Positions 16,969 to 23,655 of a stretch of DNA of 64,000 nucleotides are shown here, in pieces. The translations under genes were made by a program, and so were the position numbers. Position 1 is the first letter of the stretch, and every line of letters begins with the position of its first letter. Origin of the DNA: Sphingosinicella microcystinivorans (lineage in GTDB: Bacteria; Pseudomonadota; Alphaproteobacteria; Sphingomonadales; Sphingomonadaceae); assembly GCF_027941835.1 (NCBI RefSeq), contig NZ_CP116005.1, positions 2,061,501 through 2,125,500 of the forward strand. The letters run 5' to 3'. The notes below the pieces were generated by a model, which was not told the DNA's origin, did no database searches, and was given only the letters and a program-made list of their open reading frames with translations.

Positions 16969-17139
16969 ATGGATCGACTTCTTACCATCAAGGACTTCAT
17001 GGATCGCTACGGCGTTGGCCGATCGACCGTGTACCGCGAAAATGCAGCGCAGCGCCTGCCGTTCCGAAAGGTCGGCCGTTCGACCCGGATTGCGCAGAGT
17101 GACGCGACCGCGTGGTTTGAGAAGCTGCCGCTGCGCTGA
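16969..17139 (+). CDS. Small AlpA/excisionase-like DNA-binding protein
   Basis: This 56-residue ORF starts at the ATG at 16969 (AGGTG 6 bases upstream). It reads MDRLLTIKDFMDRYGVGRST, then VYRE, a linker with LPFRKVGRSTRI, and DATAWFEKLPL at the end. This is the AlpA/helix-turn-helix_17 pattern: MerR-like winged helix, a turn at GVGRSTVYR, the wing at RKVGRSTRI and the final D.. .WF. .L helix. AlpA-type proteins in P4-like elements activate integrase expression or serve as excisionases. It is short and easily missed, but the pattern is complete. Confidence 0.87.
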   Translation: MDRLLTIKDFMDRYGVGRSTVYRENAAQRLPFRKVGRSTRIAQSDATAWFEKLPLR

Positions 17140-17163
17140 TTCATTTCATCCCCGGCCGTTCCT

Positions 17164-17919
17164 TTGAAACTTGCGCGGTTTTGTCCGGCGGCGTTCCCCG
17201 ACGATCCAGCCGAAATTGGAGAAAACGGCGAAAATCCGGGGCTTGGCGGCGAAGGCAATGCCTCCCCCCATATAGGAGGGATTTTCAAGGCGGCCGGGCA
17301 CTACGCAGGCGGGTTGCGGCGTGGCGGCGCGCGCAATAGGGCCGACCGGATCAGCCATACGCTCACCGAAGCCCAATGCTTCGCGCTGATCGATGCTGCG
17401 GAGAGGGCATTGGGCGTCGGCCGGCCATTCAACCGTTTCGTGACCATCCTTTGGGAGCGTGGCGGAATCGCAAACGGTGAGAACGCTGGAACGACCGGCC
17501 GATTTGTGAAGCTGGCAAGCGATTGGGCGCGGCGGCGCGGCTATCGCCTGCCGTGGGCCTGGGTACAGGAGCATGGGCCAGTGAACGGCGCGCATGTCCA
17601 CATGCTGCTGCACGTGCCGCCAGACCTCGACCCGCTCTTCCGACCGATGCCCCTGCGCTGGGTCAAGCATCTGCTTCCCGGCCGTTACGTGCCGAGCGTA
17701 CTGCAATGCCAGAAAATAGCCGGCGGGCGGTACTACTCGGCAGCGCCAGACCTCTACAGGGTGAATCTGGAGCGGAAGCTGGAGTATATGCTGAAAGCTT
17801 CGTCCGGAGAAATTGCCGCACGGTTTACGGGGCCTTGGCTGCCGCGTGCGTGTACCGTTCAGGGAAAGCGAGCGGGTGTTTGGCAGTGCGCCATGCCTGG
17901 CACCCATAACATGGCCTGA
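17164..17919 (+). CDS. HUH-type replication initiator-like protein
   Basis: This 251-residue protein has two core features of HUH endonucleases in the right order. The first is a metal-binding HVH motif within WVQEHGPVNGAHVHMLLHVP (about residues 132-151). The second is a YxxK motif (YMLK, about residues 208-211) in a helix with ERKLEYMLKASS. This layout resembles rolling-circle Rep proteins and inovirus/satellite Gp2-like families, which nick a double-strand origin by a Tyr-DNA bond. The only in-frame start is a TTG at 17164 right after a stop, without a clear ribosome-binding site. A GGAGG at about 17273-17279 precedes ATT in frame, so the start is uncertain. It suggests that the element can replicate as an excised circle. 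Confidence 0.75.
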   Translation: MKLARFCPAAFPDDPAEIGENGENPGLGGEGNASPHIGGIFKAAGHYAGGLRRGGARNRADRISHTLTEAQCFALIDAAERALGVGRPFNRFVTILWERGGIANGENAGTTGRFVKLASDWARRRGYRLPWAWVQEHGPVNGAHVHMLLHVPPDLDPLFRPMPLRWVKHLLPGRYVPSVLQCQKIAGGRYYSAAPDLYRVNLERKLEYMLKASSGEIAARFTGPWLPRACTVQGKRAGVWQCAMPGTHNMA

Positions 17920-18036
17920 AGGCGACCAAGTTTGCTTATGATTTAGGAAAATCTTGGCGGCGGGTGTCGGGGCGGCTAACCATGCCGAGCGCGAAAGGGG
18001 GCAACATGCGGACCATGGCTGTATCAGGGAACAAGG
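17920..18036 (+). promoter_or_regulatory. Leader region of the restriction-modification gene
   Basis: This 117-bp gap separates the HUH gene from the restriction-modification gene. TATGAT (17937-17942) is a good -10 candidate without an obvious -35. The region ends with a small leader ORF (18006-18044) that overlaps the downstream start. Confidence 0.4.
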
Positions 18037-18044
18037 ATGACTGA
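18006..18044 (+). CDS. 12-residue leader ORF overlapping the restriction gene start
   Basis: ATG at 18006 follows AAAGGGGG by 6 bases and encodes MRTMAVSGNKDD, then TGA. Its stop lies 8 bases beyond the ATG (18037) of the restriction-methyltransferase gene, in another frame. Its ribosome-binding site is stronger than that of the main gene. Terminating ribosomes could re-start on the overlapping ATG, which would make this a coupling or attenuating leader. It is short, so chance cannot be excluded. Confidence 0.45.
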   Translation: MRTMAVSGNKDD

Positions 18045-21000
18045 CCCCAGCCTGTTCGTATCCGGCACGCTATTCACGCATGACTATCTGGTCGCAGGTA
18101 TCACAGAGACATCCGAATTTGCGGCCGTCGATACGGGGGCCGTGCGTGCCACATTGTGCGAAATCCTTGTCGGGTTTCCACATGACAGCAAGCCTAACGA
18201 GGCGACCACCGAAAGCGATTTCATCTGGCCGGTTCTGCGCGCCCTTGGATGGGCGGATTATCTGACCCAGCAGAATTTGTCGGCGTCCGGGCGGGTTGAC
18301 GTGCCGGATGCCCTGCTGTTCATCAATGAGGCGGCGAAGCAGCGGGCGAACGGCCACGGCGAGGAGTGGAAGCGCTACCAGTTCGGTGCCGCGATCGTCG
18401 AAAGCAAACGCTGGGGCCGCGCGCTGGACCGGGCCGAGGGGCGCGGCGAACGGGATACGCCGTCCACCCAACTGCTGCGCTACCTGCGCCGCATCGACGA
18501 TCTGACCGCTGGCGAACTGCGCTGGGGCATCCTTACAAATGGGGCCAGGTGGCGTCTCTATTTCGCCGGGGCTCGCTCCACTATCGACGACTATCTGGAA
18601 CTGGACCTGACCCGCATCATGGAGCTGGGCGGCGACCTACTGGATACGGGCATAAGTGATGATGAACGCGATCACTGGCTGGCGGTTTTTGTTGCCATGT
18701 TCTCGCGCGCCGCGTTCGACAGGACGGGCGCAGACAAGCGTAGCTTTCATGACAGGGCGCGCAGCGACGCCGCCTTCTATGAGGAGCGTGTTGCCAAAAG
18801 CCTGTCCGACCTTGTGTTCGATCGGCTCTATCCAGCGCTGGGCCGCGCGATTGCCAATGCTGCCCCTGCCCACACGCCGCTGGGGGAGGTCCGGCAGGCG
18901 ACGCTGATTCTCCTCTACCGGTTGCTGTTCGTACTCTATGCCGAGGATCGGGGCCTGCTGCCGGTCAAGGACCAGCGCTATGACGACTATGCGCTGCGCG
19001 AACGGCGGATGGAAATCGGCCGGCGGAAGGATAGTGGCGACAGCTTCTCGACGGTCGCGAAAACCATCTGGCACAATTTCGGCGACCTTGCAGAAATGAT
19101 CGACAAGGGCGATCCGTCGGTCGGCCTGCCGCCCTACAATGGCGGGCTGTTCAGCAGCGAGCAGACGCCGCTTCTCAAAGCCATCGCGCTCGGTGATGAC
19201 GTAATGGCCGAGGCGATCGACATTCTCTCCTGGGAACGGCGCGACGGGCAGCGGCGCTATATCAACTATCGCGACCTTTCAGTGCAGCAATTGGGGTCCA
19301 TCTACGAACGGCTACTGGAGTTCGAGCTGACACGCGGCGACGCGGGCGACGTGGATATTCGCCCCAACATCTTCGCGCGCAAAAGCTCCGGCAGCTACTA
19401 TACGCCCGACGATCTGGTGCTTCTGATCCTCGACGAAACGCTGGAACCATTGATCGCGGACGCCCTGGCCGCTTTCACGGATGCGTTGGATAAGCTGCGG
19501 CGGCAGGACAGCGAGGATTTCCGCATAGCGCAATTGCAGAAGGTCGATCCCGCCAAGGCCATCACGCGGCTGCGCATCTGCGATCCGGCCATGGGATCGG
19601 GCCATTTCCTGGTCAGCCTTGTCGATCGGCTGACCAACCATGCCCTGAACGCAATGGCGGAGGCGGCGGCACTGGCGCGGGCGCCCGGCATCGATCTGGA
19701 TTATGAATCTCCGGTCGCCGAGGAAATTCGCAAAATCCGGGCGACCATCCGTCACAATGCCGAGGATGCCCGATGGGCGGTCAGCGAGGATCAGCTGGAC
19801 GATCCCCAACTGGTCAAGCGCATGGTGCTGAAGCGCTGCATCTACGGCGTGGACAAGAATCCGATGGCGGTGGAGCTGGCGAAGGTGTCGCTATGGCTCC
19901 ACACCTTCACGGTCGGCGCGCCGCTGTCCTTCATCGATCACCATCTGGCGGCCGGGGACAGCCTGTTCGGCCTGTGGGTGCGCGATGCGATCGACCGGGC
20001 GGCGAAGGGCGGCGAACTGTTTTACGCCGATGCGCTGCGCAACGCCCAGCGGCAGGCGGTCGCCATGCGCACGATCGAGGCGCTGACCGATGCGGAAATA
20101 GCCGAGGCGCACCGCTCAGCCGAAATGTGGACCGATGTTGAGGCGCAGACGGGGCCGCTCGACAGCTTCGTCAGCTTCATGCACGCGCTCGACTGGCTGA
20201 ACCTGCCAAGGACGGACAGGGCTTTGGTCAACCTCTGGCTGGACGGTCAGTTTGGTGACCCCGTGTCGCTGGCGCGCGGGCGCATCGCCCCCGAAGCCGG
20301 CAAGGCACGCCCGGACGAAGTGGAGCGTTTCACGCAAATATGGTGCGCCGCGCGCGACCTGATCAGCGAGGAGCGTTTCCTCAACTGGCAAATCACCTTC
20401 CCCGGCGTCTGGGAAAACTGGGCCAGCGCGGCTCGGGAGGGCGGCTTTGATGCCGTCGTCGGCAATCCGCCATGGGACCGGATCAAATTGCAACAGGTGG
20501 AATGGTTCGCCGCGCGCCGGCCGGAAATCGCGCGGGCGCAGCGCGCTTCCGATCGGTCAAGGATGATCAGGGCGCTGGAGGAGGCGGGCGACCCGCTCTA
20601 CGCTGATTATCAGAAGGCCGACCGGCGCGCGGGCGACGCCGCGCGGGTGGCGCGCGGGTCAGGCCATTACCCGCTGCTCAGCCGGGGCGACATCAACCTG
20701 TACAGCCTGTTCGTCGAGCGCGCCCATGCACTGGTGAGGCCCGGCGGCATGGTGGGCCTGCTGACCCCCAGCGGCATCGCATCGGACCTGTCGGCGAGCG
20801 CCTTTTTCCGGAAGGTCGCGACCGGCGGCCACCTGAAGACGCTTTATGATTTCGAAAACAAGAAGGTCTTTTTCCCGGACGTCCACGCCAGCTTCAAGTT
20901 TTGCATATTTGTCGCGAGTCCGGCACGCACGTTCAGCGCGGCAATATGCTCTTTCTATCTGCACTCGATTGAAGAACTGAAAAACCCCGATCAAGTGTTT

Positions 21001-22113
21001 CCGATCACAGCGACGGACTTCGCGCGCGTGAATCCAAACACCGGCACCGCGCCCATTTTCCGCACCCGGCGCGACATGGCGCTGACGACGGCCATTTATG
21101 AGCGGCTGCCGGTGCTGGTGGATCGGTCGGGCGACGAGCCTGTCGCGGCCTGGCCTGTCCGATATGTTCGCATGTTCGACATGACCAACGACAGCCATCT
21201 GTTCCGGACGCAGGCGGAGCTGGAGGAGAAGGAAGGCGCGTGGCCGGTCGGCGGCAACCGCTGGAAGTCCGAGGCGGGCGAGTGGGTGCCGCTTTATGTC
21301 GGCCGCATGCTCCACCTGTTCGACCACCGGGCGGCATCGGTGTCCGTTAACGAGGCAAACCTGCACAACCCGGCGCTGAGTGTTGAAGTGACGCCGGAAA
21401 TGAAAGCTGATCCAGCCTATTTCCCGACTCCACAGTATTGGGTTGCCAGCACGACTGACGCTCCGAGCAAGCCTGCAATAGCGTTCCGCGACATTGCAAG
21501 AGCAACAGACGTTCGGACGTTCATAGCGTCGTTCATACCCAGCGGAAGCGCGGGAAACACTGCGCCGCTGCTTGTGAGCGACCTGCCATTTGTCGATCAG
21601 GCTCTGATGTTAGGCAACATCAATTCAACCGTCCTCGACTATGTGGCGCGTCAGAAGGCGCAAAGCACGCATCTGAACTGGTATATTGTCGAGCAGCTGC
21701 CAATCATTCCACCTGCCGGCTATGGTCGCGCCTTCGGCGCCAAAACCGCTTCTGAAATCGTGCGGCAAACGGTGCTGGAGCTGACCTATACTGCGCACGA
21801 CATGGCACCGTTCGCGCGCGACATGGGCCATGTCGATGCAGCGGGCAACGTGCTGCCGCCCTTCGTCTGGGATGAGGAGCGCCGCCTGCATCTGCGGGCG
21901 AAGCTCGATGCGCTCTATTTCATTCTCTACGGCGTCTATGATCCCGCTGATCCGGCGGCGAGCCGCGATGATATCCGCTACATCTATTCAACTTTCCCGA
22001 TCGTCGAGCGGCAGGAAATCGCCGCCTGGGGCTGCTATCGCAGCCGCGATCTCTGCCTTGCCTATCTCAACGCCCTGATTGCGGGCCAGCCGGATGCCGA
22101 GGTGACGGGATAG
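18037..22113 (+). CDS. Type IIG-like restriction-modification enzyme (nuclease-N6-adenine methyltransferase fusion)
   Basis: This 1358-residue protein combines three parts. The N-terminus (to about residue 180) holds a nuclease-type PD-(D/E)xK signature: VDVPDALLF near residues 87-95, then AAIVESKRW near 118-126. A helical connector contains YTPDDLVLLILDETL. The Eco57I/gamma-class N6-adenine methyltransferase has motif I DPAMGSGHFLVSL (about 514-526) and motif IV VVGNPPWD (about 806-813). A long C-terminal part should recognise the DNA target. The architecture is that of single-polypeptide Type IIG/IIL systems that cleave and methylate. BREX PglX is also of this size, but none of its partner genes is here. 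The ATG at 18037 has AAGG directly before it and overlaps a leader ORF. Target sequence unknown. Confidence 0.88.
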   Translation: MTDPSLFVSGTLFTHDYLVAGITETSEFAAVDTGAVRATLCEILVGFPHDSKPNEATTESDFIWPVLRALGWADYLTQQNLSASGRVDVPDALLFINEAAKQRANGHGEEWKRYQFGAAIVESKRWGRALDRAEGRGERDTPSTQLLRYLRRIDDLTAGELRWGILTNGARWRLYFAGARSTIDDYLELDLTRIMELGGDLLDTGISDDERDHWLAVFVAMFSRAAFDRTGADKRSFHDRARSDAAFYEERVAKSLSDLVFDRLYPALGRAIANAAPAHTPLGEVRQATLILLYRLLFVLYAEDRGLLPVKDQRYDDYALRERRMEIGRRKDSGDSFSTVAKTIWHNFGDLAEMIDKGDPSVGLPPYNGGLFSSEQTPLLKAIALGDDVMAEAIDILSWERRDGQRRYINYRDLSVQQLGSIYERLLEFELTRGDAGDVDIRPNIFARKSSGSYYTPDDLVLLILDETLEPLIADALAAFTDALDKLRRQDSEDFRIAQLQKVDPAKAITRLRICDPAMGSGHFLVSLVDRLTNHALNAMAEAAALARAPGIDLDYESPVAEEIRKIRATIRHNAEDARWAVSEDQLDDPQLVKRMVLKRCIYGVDKNPMAVELAKVSLWLHTFTVGAPLSFIDHHLAAGDSLFGLWVRDAIDRAAKGGELFYADALRNAQRQAVAMRTIEALTDAEIAEAHRSAEMWTDVEAQTGPLDSFVSFMHALDWLNLPRTDRALVNLWLDGQFGDPVSLARGRIAPEAGKARPDEVERFTQIWCAARDLISEERFLNWQITFPGVWENWASAAREGGFDAVVGNPPWDRIKLQQVEWFAARRPEIARAQRASDRSRMIRALEEAGDPLYADYQKADRRAGDAARVARGSGHYPLLSRGDINLYSLFVERAHALVRPGGMVGLLTPSGIASDLSASAFFRKVATGGHLKTLYDFENKKVFFPDVHASFKFCIFVASPARTFSAAICSFYLHSIEELKNPDQVFPITATDFARVNPNTGTAPIFRTRRDMALTTAIYERLPVLVDRSGDEPVAAWPVRYVRMFDMTNDSHLFRTQAELEEKEGAWPVGGNRWKSEAGEWVPLYVGRMLHLFDHRAASVSVNEANLHNPALSVEVTPEMKADPAYFPTPQYWVASTTDAPSKPAIAFRDIARATDVRTFIASFIPSGSAGNTAPLLVSDLPFVDQALMLGNINSTVLDYVARQKAQSTHLNWYIVEQLPIIPPAGYGRAFGAKTASEIVRQTVLELTYTAHDMAPFARDMGHVDAAGNVLPPFVWDEERRLHLRAKLDALYFILYGVYDPADPAASRDDIRYIYSTFPIVERQEIAAWGCYRSRDLCLAYLNALIAGQPDAEVTG

Positions 22114-22123
22114 GGAGCATTGC

Positions 22124-22504
22124 ATGGCAAAGAAGCCCCCAAGTGTGAAGTTCGACGGGACCGCGCATTGGTTCAGACTGCCCTATGCGGCCTCGCTCAC
22201 GGGTATCACCAAGCCACAACTCTCCCGAATGGCGTTGGCGGGTGAATTGGCGTTCGAAGCCGATCGGTATGGACGACCGCTTTGGTTTGTCGCGTCAGAA
22301 ATCCAGACGCTGCAAAAGACGTTCACGAAGGCAGGGGCTGCAAAGACGGTCGCAAAGACGAAGCCGAAAACCCCAAGGCAACTGGAAGCGGAATGGGCCA
22401 GAATGTCCGCAAAGCGGGATGCGGGACGGCGCGACGGGCCGTTCCTCAATATGCACCTGCGTCTCACCCTTCCCCGCGACAAACCCGGAAAGAAGGATGA
22501 GTGA
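22124..22504 (+). CDS. Small MerR/excisionase-like helix-turn-helix protein beside the restriction gene
   Basis: This 126-residue protein begins 10 bp after the restriction gene (AGGGA site before the ATG). Residues 15-60 (FRLPYAASLTGITKPQLSRM, then ALAGELAFEADRYGRPLWF) look like a winged helix-turn-helix that reads DNA. They are followed by a Lys/Thr/Ala-rich linker and a basic tail (ARMSAKRDAGRRDGPF). It may regulate the restriction gene or act on excision. No named family is certain. Confidence 0.7.
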   Translation: MAKKPPSVKFDGTAHWFRLPYAASLTGITKPQLSRMALAGELAFEADRYGRPLWFVASEIQTLQKTFTKAGAAKTVAKTKPKTPRQLEAEWARMSAKRDAGRRDGPFLNMHLRLTLPRDKPGKKDE

Positions 22505-22560
22505 AGCGCGCACCAGTCTCTGCTATTCTGCCAATATTGTTTTGGGAGGCGAACGCTTAA

Positions 22561-23169
22561 ATGGGCGGCTGGGGATCAGGACAACAGGGCGGCCGACCGC
22601 TGGCGGAGACAAGTCTGCGTATCGACATTGCATGGATGATACGCACCGGACATGCGGTGCCCGGTTCGATCCTGAAAAGCTCGCTTCATTGGAGCGCCAA
22701 CGGGGAGCCGACAGCTTCGATCGGCTATACGGCCAACATGGTGGACCCGGAAAACGCGTGGCTCGAACTACGCTACAGCCGAGGTAGTGGCGGCGCACGG
22801 GAAACCGTGGCGCAGAATGTGCGGCTTGTCAGCACGATTCCCAATTATGGCGGCAAGCGTTGGTGGATGATCTGCCCCTATCGCCACGGCCGCGCCGGCA
22901 AGCTCTATTTGCCCGCCGGCGGGGACCGCTTCGCATCGCGGGCAGCGTGGCGAATTGGCTATCGCTCACAACGGCAAGCCTCTCGCGACCGGCCGTTTGA
23001 AGCGCTGTTCCGACTCCAACGCAAACTTGGGTGCGAGCCAGGCTGGGAGCAGCCTATCTATCGCCCCAAAGGCATGTGGCGCCGAACCTTCGAACGCCAC
23101 GAAACTCGTTACTATGACCTCGACGACAGGTGCGCGCTGGAAGCCCTGCGATTGATGGCACGGCTCTAG
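22561..23169 (+). CDS. Uncharacterised GGWGSG-type protein of mobile elements
   Basis: This 202-residue protein has the N-terminal signature MGGWGSGQQGGRP. Then come an SIGYTANM segment (about 58-65), a beta-rich section with KRWWMICPY (about 98-106), GKLYLPAGGDRFASR and a basic helix AAWRIGYRSQRQ. Proteins with this pattern occur widely in proteobacterial islands and prophages, but I know of no established function. Homologues usually carry a CxxC-like pair at the WWxxCP region; here only one Cys is visible. GGGAGGCGAAC precedes the ATG. As the last gene before the right attachment site it is a typical cargo position. Confidence 0.75.
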   Translation: MGGWGSGQQGGRPLAETSLRIDIAWMIRTGHAVPGSILKSSLHWSANGEPTASIGYTANMVDPENAWLELRYSRGSGGARETVAQNVRLVSTIPNYGGKRWWMICPYRHGRAGKLYLPAGGDRFASRAAWRIGYRSQRQASRDRPFEALFRLQRKLGCEPGWEQPIYRPKGMWRRTFERHETRYYDLDDRCALEALRLMARL

Positions 23170-23236
23170 CCGGCCGGGTCATCAAAGCGATCGATCGCGT
23201 ACAGGCGAACGATTTCCGTGGATGCATTTCGATGCG

Positions 23237-23257
23237 TTGGGGGCATATTTGGGGGCA
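23237..23257 (+). repeat. Paired TTGGGGGCA repeats, probable integrase arm-binding sites (right)
   Basis: TTGGGGGCA at 23237-23245 and 23249-23257 has the same 12-bp period as the pair at the left end, and lies about 57 bp before the right attachment core. Matching repeats inside both ends of the element suggest arm-type sites for its integrase. Confidence 0.7.
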
Positions 23258-23313
23258 TATTTCAAAGACGAACGAATAATATCGATATATTACAATAGCA
23301 TATTTGACAGATG

Positions 23314-23333
23314 CGAGTCCTTTCCTGGCACCA
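23314..23333 (+). repeat. Right attachment site (attR)
   Basis: CGAGTCCTTTCCTGG (23314-23328) is identical to the T-loop/acceptor part of tRNA-Leu at 14816-14830 and is followed by CACCA. It marks the right end of the element. Confidence 0.88.
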
Positions 23334-23655
23334 GAGACCGTCCATGGACGTCCATTTTCGTCCGCCAAGTGGCTGGTTTTGCCGAGCTCCAAGTGCGAGA
23401 AGAATGCGCTAGGCATTCTATCGAGCAATCTGCTCTTGGAAGATGAAGCGACGAGCTGCGGCGGCACTCGGGTCGAGGTCTGTGATGCCGTAGAGTACGC
23501 CCTGCCGCCCGCGCAGGAAGCCGTTTTCGTATGGTTGCTGCTGCTAACCACTGTAAGCTGGGTCGCGCCGCTCAAGCTAATCATGTCAAGAATTTGATAT
23601 TGTTGTTTGCCGCTCGGTTTGGAGAGAGTCCGCCACCAATTTAAAGGCATGGCGT
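23334..23655 (+). other. Intergenic region between attR and the peptidase cluster
   Basis: This 322-bp stretch has no supported gene. It begins with three CGTCC repeats in a 10-bp period (23339, 23349, 23359). The rest probably includes the promoter of the DUF885 gene, but no convincing -35/-10 pair stands out. Confidence 0.5.

Larger units (their letters stand above)
14750..23333 (+). mobile_element. Integrated genetic element in tRNA-Leu(CAG), about 8.6 kb
   Basis: The element is bounded on the left by the tRNA 3' end and on the right by a direct copy of it (CGAGTCCTTTCCTGG at 14816-14830 and 23314-23328, then CACCA in both). It encodes a DUF4102 tyrosine integrase next to the tRNA, an AlpA-like regulator, an HUH replication-type protein, a fused restriction-methyltransferase and three uncharacterised proteins. 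All genes point away from the tRNA. Paired TTGGGGGC repeats lie inside each end. No capsid, conjugation or partition genes are visible, so it is probably a small plasmid-like or satellite-like island carrying a restriction system. Confidence 0.88.

Noticed and set aside
18037-22113. BREX (PglX) or DISARM (DrmMI) methyltransferase system
   Set aside because: The size and methyltransferase motifs fit, but none of the obligatory partners (PglZ, BrxL, BrxC, DrmA, DrmB) is present, and a PD-(D/E)xK signature at the N-terminus fits Type IIG better.
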